A stretch of DNA of 64,000 nucleotides, taken from positions 186,001 to 250,000 of the forward strand of contig NZ_JACEFJ010000007.1 of the NCBI RefSeq assembly GCF_015354735.1, read 5' to 3'. Both the position numbers and the translations under genes were made by a program. Below are positions 45,274-53,032 of the stretch, piece after piece. Source of the stretch: Pararhodonellum marinum (GTDB lineage: Bacteria; Bacteroidota; Bacteroidia; Cytophagales; Cyclobacteriaceae). The notes beneath the pieces were generated by a model that was not told the DNA's origin, ran no database searches, and saw only the letters and a program-made list of their open reading frames with translations. Each line of letters opens with the position of its first letter. The first letter of the stretch is position 1.

Positions 45274-48042
45274 TTACTTATAGGCAATTTTGCTTCTACC
45301 AGCCAAAATTAAAAAGACCATTAATATCCCTATAGACAGCAATAGTTTTGCCATCATCCAACCCGAAGTTTTTTCTGGGATAAAAACGGCTGTTTTCCCG
45401 ATAAGGACATTCCCAGCCCATAGATAAGGAAGTTCGCTGGAAGGTGCGTTGGATGCCATCAGTTCCAGCTTTGCGCTTTGCAACGCCAGGTCTGAGGGCA
45501 TACCCTGACTCAGTTTTTGGTAAAACAATTCAGTCAATTGAAAGGTGGATTTACTGTCCACTTGCCAAAGGGTAGTGATGCTCGAGGGGATGCCAGCGGC
45601 GGCAAAACCCCTTGCCAAGCTAAATACTCCCTCTCCTTTGATACTTTTCCCTATCCCTGTATTGCAGGCGGACAAAACGATCAATTGGGTAGTCAATCCT
45701 CCCAAAAGCTTCAGTTCAGAGAGCCTTAGGGTTTCATCAAAAAAGTAGAGTTCAGGTTCGCTGTCTGTATTGTCAGCGATGGCATGCGAGTAAAGCTGTA
45801 CTACGGAGTGATCGGGTAGGTATTTTAAAAACTCGCTTTTGGTGGCCTTTTCAAAGGTCAACATCCGGTGTTTCGGGAAAAATTGCAGAAGATTTTGAAG
45901 GGATAAATCAGCACCCAATAGTGAAGCTTGATGCATAGACTCTTTGTAATGGACTGGAGCTATACCCAAGACAGTATGTTTGGAATTTCTCTTCTGATGC
46001 TTGGCCAAAAATCCGGCAGAATACGCGTAACTGAATGCAAAATCCTTTACTAATAATGATCCGGGATCCTGTGGATTTTTGAGCAAAAGCTCAAAGGGTA
46101 ACAGATGTTCATCGATAGAAACAATGACCCTTCTTGTATTCACTGCCAAGGGTTCAAAGAGTTGAACATATAGTGCATGGCTCAATTGTGAAAACAAGTC
46201 GTAGTGTTGGTTCAGTTTGGATTTATCTGAAACCAGAGCCAGCAATTCCATAGCTTGCGCATCAAAGTCCTGCTTATCAATTTTTATGAGCTGGGTATCA
46301 TGAGGGGAAATACTCATCGCATAAATGTGGTTCTCACCGATGAAAAATTCCACAAAGGTCTGATCCGAATCCAGTATCTTATCTTTTATTTCTTTAATGG
46401 AAAGCGAGGTTGTATCGTATTTGTAGCTGTAATAGGTTGGATACTTGGCTTCCAGCGTTTTGATGTATTTTTCATAAACAGTTTGGGCTTCAAACCATTG
46501 TGAGGTCAAGATTTCATGGTTTGGATCTTGTAAAGGGGTGTTTTCTCTCTGTTGCTGAAGTGAAAATGCCTCAATCATCAATGCCTGTTCCTTTTCTATG
46601 TCAGCAGCATCAAGGTGTTTATGAGCGCCTAATTCCGATAATTTATCATTAAGCAAAACCGATCTGCTTTTCTCCATAAAGAAAAATGCATTTTCTTTAT
46701 CCTGAAGCAAAAAACAGGTGGCCAGTGCATGTTCGTAATTACCTTTGGTTTTTTCCCTCCAGTACAACTTGGATTGCTGTGTATTTTGACTCCACCGCAT
46801 CCGGTCTATGGCTTGGTCTGCTGATTTGAAATAAGTCAATGCTTTCTGAAGGTGCTCCTCCCCTCCATTTGCTTCAAAATACCTGAGATGTGCCCTTCCC
46901 AGATTGGCCAACATCCGCTCCAACAATTGTTGGTTGCTGATTTGTTTGAGTTGATCCACCGAAGGTAATTTTTCAAGACCATCAGAATTGTCCAAAACAA
47001 TAAGGCTAAGCCCTTTTTGGAAATGATGCAGGGCTTTATCCCATTGTCTTTGTTCTTGATAGATAAATCCCATGTAACTATAGACCATGGCTTCCAGATC
47101 CATATCCCCTACTTTTTCGAAGTATTTAAAGCATTCCTCGTAATATTTCAATGCTTGCTCATATTCCGCGGTATCTTCACATAAAACTCCCAGATACATA
47201 AGGTTTAATAAGGTTGCCCTATAATCATCCTGACTTAGGCTTAAGTTGTAGGCTTTTGTATAATAGTATTTAGCTGACTGATAATCTTTTTTTTCTTCAG
47301 CTAGTTGACCCTGAGCTACAAAACCTATACCCAGATAATGAGGATTTGATCCCGGTTGTGATAAAATCTGTTCTGATTTTAGCAAATTCTTTTCGACGTG
47401 ATCTAATTTGTTTAGGATCAACTCCGCTTGACTTTTCTGCAATAACAACAAAGCCTCATACTGAGAACCCTTTAAGGAAGGGTCCAAAACTGAAAGTCCA
47501 TAATCGGCGATTTCGATTGCCCTTTGGTATTCTCCCAAAATACTTTGATTGATGGCTTTCTGTTCGTAAGCCAGACCTCCAATGAAACTTTTCTCAGGGT
47601 ACTTTTCAGAAATGGCCAAACAGCTGTCCAGATAAGCATCAGAAATATCAAAATAATTCAAAAGCCGGTAATACAAGCCCAGGTTGAAATAAGAATTGGC
47701 CAAAAATGCTTCATCTGCGTGAGGGTTTCCCGGTTGATTGAGTGCCAGGGCTTTTTTGGTCAAGGCGATTCCTTGGGAAAAATCTTCTGTTTGCCGGTAA
47801 AAATCCCCAAGCCGATGAATCATTTTGGCATAAACATGGTCCTTTTCAGGCATTTTGCTCTCATAATCCAAAATCAGCCGTTCCAGTTTGCCTTTTTTGA
47901 TACGCCAAGAATCAGGGCTTTGTATGATCAATTGCAGTTTTTCCAGCCATTCTTCCGACTGAGAAATTTCCCTTGCTTCTGCAGAAATCCCTGCAAGAAC
48001 AAGGGCTACCCAAATCCAGCCCATAAAATATTTAACGATCAT
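45274..48042 (-). CDS. Exported TPR-CHAT protein (caspase-fold peptidase)
   Basis: A 922-residue protein. Residues 1-23 form a Sec signal peptide (cut near AEA). TPR repeats run from about 55 to 420 (for example FLANSYFNLGLYYRLLNYFD and EAMVYSYMGFIYQEQRQWDK), then a helical linker, and the CHAT domain from about 610 to 890: catalytic His753 in VVQLYSHAIADN, Cys793 in LIVLSACNTGIGK, and the closing LPYLWAGNVLIGK. A membrane helix at about 898-920 ends in a short basic tail, so the TPR and CHAT parts should face the periplasm. It lies 63 bp after the subtilisin gene, so the two are one transcript in an ECF-sigma-linked cluster. By family it is a cysteine endopeptidase; substrate unknown. Confidence 0.92.
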   Translation of the reverse strand: MIVKYFMGWIWVALVLAGISAEAREISQSEEWLEKLQLIIQSPDSWRIKKGKLERLILDYESKMPEKDHVYAKMIHRLGDFYRQTEDFSQGIALTKKALALNQPGNPHADEAFLANSYFNLGLYYRLLNYFDISDAYLDSCLAISEKYPEKSFIGGLAYEQKAINQSILGEYQRAIEIADYGLSVLDPSLKGSQYEALLLLQKSQAELILNKLDHVEKNLLKSEQILSQPGSNPHYLGIGFVAQGQLAEEKKDYQSAKYYYTKAYNLSLSQDDYRATLLNLMYLGVLCEDTAEYEQALKYYEECFKYFEKVGDMDLEAMVYSYMGFIYQEQRQWDKALHHFQKGLSLIVLDNSDGLEKLPSVDQLKQISNQQLLERMLANLGRAHLRYFEANGGEEHLQKALTYFKSADQAIDRMRWSQNTQQSKLYWREKTKGNYEHALATCFLLQDKENAFFFMEKSRSVLLNDKLSELGAHKHLDAADIEKEQALMIEAFSLQQQRENTPLQDPNHEILTSQWFEAQTVYEKYIKTLEAKYPTYYSYKYDTTSLSIKEIKDKILDSDQTFVEFFIGENHIYAMSISPHDTQLIKIDKQDFDAQAMELLALVSDKSKLNQHYDLFSQLSHALYVQLFEPLAVNTRRVIVSIDEHLLPFELLLKNPQDPGSLLVKDFAFSYAYSAGFLAKHQKRNSKHTVLGIAPVHYKESMHQASLLGADLSLQNLLQFFPKHRMLTFEKATKSEFLKYLPDHSVVQLYSHAIADNTDSEPELYFFDETLRLSELKLLGGLTTQLIVLSACNTGIGKSIKGEGVFSLARGFAAAGIPSSITTLWQVDSKSTFQLTELFYQKLSQGMPSDLALQSAKLELMASNAPSSELPYLWAGNVLIGKTAVFIPEKTSGWMMAKLLLSIGILMVFLILAGRSKIAYK

Positions 48043-48105
48043 CTTCGTGCTGCTTTAAGTTTATACCAGGCTTTCAAATACCTTAAATACCCCATCTAAT
48101 CTCAC

Positions 48106-49476
48106 TCAATCCCTCCTGATGTACCTTCCACCACGGATAAATGGGCTAAGGTAACCCACAGTTTGAATCATACCTGATCCACCTGTACTAAGGCCATCAA
48201 ATTTAGTCATGAGTTGTCCTTTGGTCAATCCGGGTAAACTTGACTTGGTGAGATCAGAGGGAAAATTTGCTCCCAATTTGCCGGTTGCGATGGCGGCTGC
48301 AAATGAGGAACCAGTGACTTTTACTCCATCCGCACGTAATTTACCATAAGGCAAGAAAAATGATGGCACGATAATCCCTCCGTCAGACGGGATATCATCT
48401 CCCACAACTCCCAAGTCCACATGAATCGAAGAGAAGTTTTCCGAAGGACTTATGCCAGCTTTCAAATCTATTGTGCCAACTGTAACCACATTGTTTTCTG
48501 AATTAGGTGCTGTCTCGCTGACATAAGCCGGAAAAAACGGATTCAATGTCAAATTCCTCGGGTCATTGCCTAGACCTATGGCCACTGCATCGGCCTGACT
48601 CATTGCATTTCCCGAAGCTGCCACCATTAAAATCCCTGCCTTTCTCAGCACTTTTGTGATAAGATGAAACAGGTAATCATCTGTTTCCGGAATGGATTGG
48701 TGCTGGTAATATCCCAAGCTGGCATTGATGATGTCTGCGCCATTCTGTTTGGCGTAAAGCATACCACACAGCATGGAAAAAATATCCCCTTCGGAATTGT
48801 TGTTCAGCGTTTTGATGTTCATCAATTTCACACGGTTTTCTGTGGACTTTTCAAATTGTTCAATGATATAGGCATTGACAAGGGTTCCATGAAGGCCACT
48901 GTGGTCATCCTGGATGTTGGGGGAATTGTCGACGAAATTCCAGCCATGAAGGTCATTTTCGTAACAGGGTCCGGGGTTTTGATTCGTCCATAGGTATGAC
49001 TCAGGAATGCAATTCAAATCCACTCCGGTATCCAAAACCGCAATTGTGATGTCTTTCTTCTTCTCATGATTGGGTTTAAGATCAAACAGGCAGTTTTCGA
49101 TGTCAGGATATGAAGGATTAGAAATGAAATAATTCAAGGAGGCAAACGTATCTGTGATGTCTCCCACACCCTGTGTGCTTCCTGCAACCTGCGGATTATC
49201 TCTCATTTGACCTGTAACATAGTTGTGAATTCCGTCTCCAGTCCAAAGTTCAACAGGTCCATCATCATCGCATTTGCTGCATTTCCTGATTTTCGCATCA
49301 GGATACAGATTTAACAATTTCATTCTGATATCTTCCCGCTCTCCGGAAGTAATATCGCTCTTCCAGATCAGGATCAATTCATTTCCTTTAAAGGGAGGAA
49401 AAGGAATTCTGCATTTTTTTCGAATAGCTTTTGGATCGTTGGCTCCCAATGCACTTTTTTTATTCAGATCATCCAT
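48106..49476 (-). CDS. Subtilisin-like (S8) serine peptidase without signal peptide
   Basis: About 456 residues from the ATG at 49476; a TTG-led extension to 49584 looks spurious. Catalytic Asp149 in ITIAVLDTGVD, His196 in GLHGTLV, oxyanion Asn290 in VAASGNA and Ser391 in TGSSFAAAIATG are all present. The N-terminal 140 residues are unusual: a compact alpha/beta region (NELILIWKSDITSGEREDIR) and a Cys pair (KIRKCSKCDDDG), followed by a linker; they may act as a propeptide or regulatory domain. There is no Sec or Tat leader, so a cytoplasmic location is predicted. It precedes the CHAT gene by 63 bp. A candidate ECF promoter lies about 435 bp upstream. Confidence 0.9.
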   Translation of the reverse strand: MDDLNKKSALGANDPKAIRKKCRIPFPPFKGNELILIWKSDITSGEREDIRMKLLNLYPDAKIRKCSKCDDDGPVELWTGDGIHNYVTGQMRDNPQVAGSTQGVGDITDTFASLNYFISNPSYPDIENCLFDLKPNHEKKKDITIAVLDTGVDLNCIPESYLWTNQNPGPCYENDLHGWNFVDNSPNIQDDHSGLHGTLVNAYIIEQFEKSTENRVKLMNIKTLNNNSEGDIFSMLCGMLYAKQNGADIINASLGYYQHQSIPETDDYLFHLITKVLRKAGILMVAASGNAMSQADAVAIGLGNDPRNLTLNPFFPAYVSETAPNSENNVVTVGTIDLKAGISPSENFSSIHVDLGVVGDDIPSDGGIIVPSFFLPYGKLRADGVKVTGSSFAAAIATGKLGANFPSDLTKSSLPGLTKGQLMTKFDGLSTGGSGMIQTVGYLSPFIRGGRYIRRD

Positions 49477-49919
49477 GGTTGTTATGTTTAAAATAAATTT
49501 GGTTAAAAATCCAGTATGAAAATCACAAAGGCCAAATGTGGCCCATCTCAAAAGGGAATCGACAAAAACCCTTACTTCCTCCAAATGAAACCTTCAAACC
49601 ATTTGGAAACCAATACCTTTAATCAATGAAATGTGTAGTGTCCTTTATTGCTAAAAAATGTAATTCTAAAGCATAAGTTACTCAAAATAAACTATTTGAA
49701 AGAAAAAATCAGAGTAAATTTTCAACTAGATCTTTTTGCTTATCAGGCTTTGCTTACCGAAATGCATGGATATTTTCACATCCAAAATCCAATTCATGGA
49801 CATCAAATTTTTCAAAATTTCAAGTATGAGTTTCAGGTGACCTTTTATGAGATTGTCATTCTATTCGAGATGGCAAATTCAATCAATAGATCACGATACC
49901 TCTTCTAGGTTCTCTTACA

Positions 49920-49949
49920 ATATATCCGTATGGAGGCATAATTGTTACC
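49920..49949 (-). promoter_or_regulatory. Candidate ECF promoter for S8-CHAT unit
   Basis: On the minus strand GGTAACAAT, 13 nt, GGATATAT. Same two boxes and identical spacing as the motifs at 50661-50690 and 52037-52066. It begins one base after the T run of the preceding terminator. Confidence 0.65.
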
Positions 49950-49950
49950 C

Positions 49951-49983
49951 AAAAAAATTACCGCCAAAGTAAATTGACGGTAA
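49951..49983 (-). terminator. Intrinsic terminator after lipoprotein C
   Basis: Minus strand: stem TTACCGTCAA / TTGGCGGTAA (one G-T type mismatch) followed by seven T residues. It isolates the lipoprotein C transcript from the S8-CHAT transcript. Confidence 0.75.
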
Positions 49984-50091
49984 GGTTTTAAGTGGAAGAT
50001 CCCAAAAATTAACACCTTGTAAAAAAATCAAGTGAAGGTTGCTAAAAAAATAAACTTTAATTCATTCAATAATTTAACAGTATTGCAGGAT

Positions 50092-50598
50092 TCAATTCAG
50101 CGATGCGGCGTGATCCCGAATAACCAACCTGATGCCCGAATACACCTCACCAGGTCCAACTTCCAGTCTGATTCCGATTTGGGTTTTATTTTCAAATGTG
50201 TTGTTGGTCAACATACTGATATCATACAAAGAATACCCGTTTGCTCCCACGCCAGGGATTTTATGGAATTCATTCTTTTGGTTGTTATTGTAAACCAAAT
50301 AAAATTCCATGTCTTCCAAATTGACATGCCCTTCCCAATTGAGTTGAATCATTTTTTCAGGAAACTTTTGGAAATCATGGCCTCCAAATGTATACACCCT
50401 AGAGTCATTGTTGATCTGATCCCTTGATGGAATTAGCGTGCCTTGGCTTCCATGACTTTGTGTTTGCTCTTCCCATACCGTATTACTTACTCGCTCTACA
50501 GGTTGGGGCGGTTCTGTACAGGCTATCATAATAGCACATCCCATTGCCAGTAGGAAAACTGGCTGCAGTACTTTCGAAAATAATGTTTGTTTTTTCAT
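50092..50598 (-). CDS. Lipoprotein C of the three-paralogue family
   Basis: A 168-residue predicted lipoprotein (lipobox MIAC, Cys27). Three motifs are shared with lipoproteins A and B in the same order: VYTFGGHDFQKF (aromatic-x-x-HDF), KIPGVGANGYSLYD (PG-x-G-x-x-G), and VGPGEVYSGIRLVIRD (GPGE-x-Y-x-x-IR). Between them are beta-strand-like stretches, so a small beta-sandwich exposed from a membrane is likely. It has its own candidate ECF promoter about 63 bp upstream of the ATG and its own terminator. I know no named family with these motifs. Confidence 0.78.
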   Translation of the reverse strand: MKKQTLFSKVLQPVFLLAMGCAIMIACTEPPQPVERVSNTVWEEQTQSHGSQGTLIPSRDQINNDSRVYTFGGHDFQKFPEKMIQLNWEGHVNLEDMEFYLVYNNNQKNEFHKIPGVGANGYSLYDISMLTNNTFENKTQIGIRLEVGPGEVYSGIRLVIRDHAASLN

Positions 50599-50660
50599 GG
50601 TAGTAAAAATTTAACGAAAAGAAAATTTTAAAAGGAAAAGGTTACGTTCCTTATTCAATA

Positions 50661-50690
50661 TTATATCCAGTTGATTTTCTGTTTGTTACC
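50661..50690 (-). promoter_or_regulatory. Candidate ECF promoter for lipoprotein C
   Basis: Minus strand GGTAACAAA, 13 nt, GGATATAA. Start codon of lipoprotein C is 62 bp downstream. The upstream terminator ends 11 bp before it. Confidence 0.75.
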
Positions 50691-50700
50691 CTTTTTTATG

Positions 50701-50731
50701 AAAAAACCGCAGCCAATTTATCGCTGCGGTT
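50701..50731 (-). terminator. Intrinsic terminator after lipoprotein B
   Basis: Minus strand: perfect stem AACCGCAGC / GCTGCGGTT with a 9-base loop and six T residues. It closes the A-B transcript. Confidence 0.88.
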
Positions 50732-50799
50732 AGTTAATTGATAAGAAAAAAATAGCGTCTCTTTAAAAATCCGAGTGAACAACCCATACCATTAATTCC

Positions 50800-51318
50800 C
50801 TAGTCCATGATGTGAATAAAATCTTTCGGGTCAGGTATATTAGGGAAATAAGGTTCTCCATTGGGCCTTGGCATAACAGCGCTCAACCTAATCTCCTTGT
50901 ATTGTTCTCCCGGCCCCATGACCCTGCTGATTGTAACCAGCAATACACCATCATATTGGGTACTGAAAATGTATTTGCTTATTCCATTTTCACCTAGTCC
51001 AATAAGAGGATAGACCTCTCCATTTTCGGCAACAAGGGCCCAACTGAACTTTGCACTGTGTTGGTCTTGGGCGGTTATACCCGGGACATTTAAAATGACA
51101 GATCCTTCTTCCTCAAAATCATGTCCATTGAATTTATAGAGCAGAATATTGGGTTGACCAGGGACTTCTGAGTGCCAGGTTGGTGCTTTTCCAAGTGGAA
51201 ATGCTTTTGCGGTTGAACCGGATTTTTCCGGGTACTCTGGATAATCCGTACAGGATGCCACGATAATGATCATGGTAAGTATTAGATAGATTCGAATAAA
51301 AATTGCGTTAGTTTTCAT
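50800..51318 (-). CDS. Lipoprotein B of the three-paralogue family
   Basis: A 172-residue predicted lipoprotein (lipobox VASC, Cys23). Family motifs: ILLYKFNGHDFEEEG, YPLIGLGENGISKY, and VMGPGEQYKEIRLSAV. The rest is beta-rich with a Pro-rich tail (PNIPDPKDFIHIMD). It lies 56 bp after lipoprotein A with no motif in between, so A and B share one transcript from the promoter at 52037-52066. Surface or periplasmic location is expected. Function unknown. Confidence 0.78.
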   Translation of the reverse strand: MKTNAIFIRIYLILTMIIIVASCTDYPEYPEKSGSTAKAFPLGKAPTWHSEVPGQPNILLYKFNGHDFEEEGSVILNVPGITAQDQHSAKFSWALVAENGEVYPLIGLGENGISKYIFSTQYDGVLLVTISRVMGPGEQYKEIRLSAVMPRPNGEPYFPNIPDPKDFIHIMD

Positions 51319-51374
51319 CGTTTTAAAAGTTTAAGTTTGAAAGAAAAGGAAATAGAACTGGATTTTTAATTAGG

Positions 51375-51896
51375 TCATATGCCTAGTTTATTAACAGCTT
51401 GATGATAGTCGGAAAAGTTTACCTGAAGGGCAGGGAAATTGCCGTCTTTATCAGCCTCCACCACAATGGCCCTAATTTCTGAATAGGCTTCTCCTGGCCC
51501 CGTCCCTCTGATGATTTCAAATTCTGCATAATCACCGTGATTGTATCGCTCAAGGACTTTGTAGCGGGTCTCACCCTTATGGCCGAATCCTGGAATTGAA
51601 AACACCTGCCCTGAAGAATGAACAAGGTACCAATGGATGGTGGACCTTGTTGATCTGGAATAGGGGAAATCGGAAATCAGGATTTCTGCTTTGCCATTGT
51701 GGAAGAAATCGTGGCTGGAAAAAACCATCAAATGTACGTTTCCGCCTGTTTCTACCGGAATTTCACTATTGAGGCTCGTTCTCTCGGCCTTAAGTGTTCT
51801 AGGTGGATCAAAAGGCTCACAAGACCAAATTAAACTGACAACTACCAGACAAACTGCAGGTAGACTTTTGCGGAAAATGTTTGTTTTCGTTTTCAT
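51375..51896 (-). CDS. Lipoprotein A of the three-paralogue family
   Basis: A 173-residue predicted lipoprotein (lipobox LIWSC, Cys26). Family motifs: LMVFSSHDFFHNG, FSIPGFGHKGETRY, and GTGPGEAYSEIRAIVVE. It is the first of the three lipoprotein genes and follows a candidate ECF promoter by about 140 bp. Its distance from lipoprotein B (56 bp) and the shared motif order support tandem duplication followed by strong divergence. Function unknown. Confidence 0.78.
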   Translation of the reverse strand: MKTKTNIFRKSLPAVCLVVVSLIWSCEPFDPPRTLKAERTSLNSEIPVETGGNVHLMVFSSHDFFHNGKAEILISDFPYSRSTRSTIHWYLVHSSGQVFSIPGFGHKGETRYKVLERYNHGDYAEFEIIRGTGPGEAYSEIRAIVVEADKDGNFPALQVNFSDYHQAVNKLGI

Positions 51897-52036
51897 TGTT
51901 TTGAAATTTTAGTGGATAATCGGTTTGTTTTAAAAATGAAGGGTGTTCCAGCCTCCGGTCATCGATGAATAACGATTGATTTTCTTTTGTAAGAAAAAAG
52001 GTAATTCAAGATTAAAAACTGTAACCCTATTTACCT

Positions 52037-52066
52037 TTATATCCTGATTATCAATAATTTGTTACC
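52037..52066 (-). promoter_or_regulatory. Candidate ECF promoter for lipoproteins A-B
   Basis: Minus strand GGTAACAAA, 13 nt, GGATATAA, identical in both boxes to the lipoprotein C site although the spacers differ. From GTAAC to ATA the gap is about 16 bp, a normal ECF -35/-10 distance. Confidence 0.75.
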
Positions 52067-52191
52067 TTTAGAATCGGATATGTCATGAACCTTTTACTTA
52101 TTTTAAGAAAACAACCTTTCATTCAGGAAGAATTAGAATGAGGATTTTGCCAAAAAGTCAAATGGGTTTTAGAGCAATGAGAAAAGTGGTA

Positions 52192-52221
52192 AGGGGGCAA
52201 AAAATTTGCATTGGTCCCCCT
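52192..52221 (-). terminator. Possible terminator or attenuator hairpin
   Basis: Minus strand AGGGGG ... CCCCCT with an 18-base loop that itself pairs GCAAA with TTTGC. There is no long T run after it, so termination would be weak; it lies 27 bp after the anti-sigma-like gene. Confidence 0.4.
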
Positions 52222-52248
52222 AAATGACATTTAAAAAATAGTTGGTTG

Positions 52249-53031
52249 CTATTTGATTTGTTTGAGCCAGGCTTGTGCCTGTGCCTTGCCTTCCATTCCC
52301 TTTTCAACCACCTCTTCCAAAATGACCTTTGCCTGGTCCATATCCCCTGCTCGGTTACGCATCATCAGGGTGAGGGCTTTCAGAAATAGTCCGGGATTGC
52401 TGTAAAGGTCATTACGGGCAGACAAGGTTTCAAACTGACTCAAAGCCTGGTCAAATTTCTTTTCTGAAAGGTAAGTGAGTCCTAAGTTCTTGATGACTTC
52501 TGCATTGTTGGGGTCCTGCAAGGCCAAACCTTCGAAATAGCGTTTGGCTTCTTCAAAATCCTGACTGTTGTAGGCCGCTATCCCTCTTTGGATGCTATCC
52601 TGCGATCCGTTCATGGTTTGACTTAACTCCTTTAGGTTGGTCACATAATAATCCTCAGCCATTCCTTGGGGGTTGGTTCCTGAAAGAAAGAAAACAAAAT
52701 AGAAAACAAATATCAAAAGGATTCCTGCTGCCACAGCCACTGCTCTCCTGAAATTCCAGGAAGTGGTCATTGGGATTACTTTTACAGGCGCTTCATTCTC
52801 TTCGCTGAAATATTGTCGGTTCAAGGATTTCAAATTTATCTTCAAGGCCTCAATCCCTTTATCAGTATGAATTTTTTGATGCATTTCCGCCTCCACCCTA
52901 CTGTAAATGAGGAAGGCTTCATACATTTCCTTGTTTGAGGTCAGCTCCGTTTCAAACTGGGCTTTAGCTGTTTCATCCATCTCTCCCGAGAGAAATGCCT
53001 CGAATTTCATCATCCATTGGGTATCCATCAT
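52249..53031 (-). CDS. Membrane-spanning anti-sigma-like TPR protein
   Basis: A 260-residue protein. The cytosolic N-terminus (about 1-95) starts FEAFLSGEMDETAKAQFETE, the style of anti-sigma domains in Bacteroidota ECF pairs, without a zinc motif. Basic residues (NFRRA) precede one membrane helix (about 97-117), so the C-terminus is outside. The periplasmic part carries two or more TPRs (GIAAYNSQDFEEAKRYFEGL, VIKNLGLTYLSEKKFDQALS) up to the end. The gene starts one base after the sigma factor stop codon. It probably holds the sigma factor at the membrane, and its outer TPR domain could be the sensing or cleavage site. Confidence 0.8.
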   Translation of the reverse strand: MMDTQWMMKFEAFLSGEMDETAKAQFETELTSNKEMYEAFLIYSRVEAEMHQKIHTDKGIEALKINLKSLNRQYFSEENEAPVKVIPMTTSWNFRRAVAVAAGILLIFVFYFVFFLSGTNPQGMAEDYYVTNLKELSQTMNGSQDSIQRGIAAYNSQDFEEAKRYFEGLALQDPNNAEVIKNLGLTYLSEKKFDQALSQFETLSARNDLYSNPGLFLKALTLMMRNRAGDMDQAKVILEEVVEKGMEGKAQAQAWLKQIK

Positions 53032-53032
53032 T

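Larger units (their letters stand above)
49477..50091. other. Regulatory stretch upstream of the S8-CHAT genes
   Basis: About 615 bp on which no gene is supported. On the minus strand it holds, in order, the terminator of lipoprotein C (49951-49983), a candidate ECF promoter (49920-49949), and a leader of roughly 430 nt before the peptidase ATG. An 86-codon plus-strand frame at 49648-49908 has an unconvincing composition and was not called. Confidence 0.55.
51897..52248. other. Regulatory stretch between anti-sigma-like gene and lipoprotein A
   Basis: About 350 bp with no gene. It contains the candidate ECF promoter (52037-52066) and a hairpin that may terminate the sigma/anti-sigma transcript (52192-52221). 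Confidence 0.55.

Noticed and set aside
49648-49908. 86-codon plus-strand frame between S8 peptidase and lipoprotein C genes
   Set aside because: Faces against the cluster, has no domain or signal, and overlaps the inferred leader of the peptidase transcript; composition is that of AT-rich non-coding DNA.
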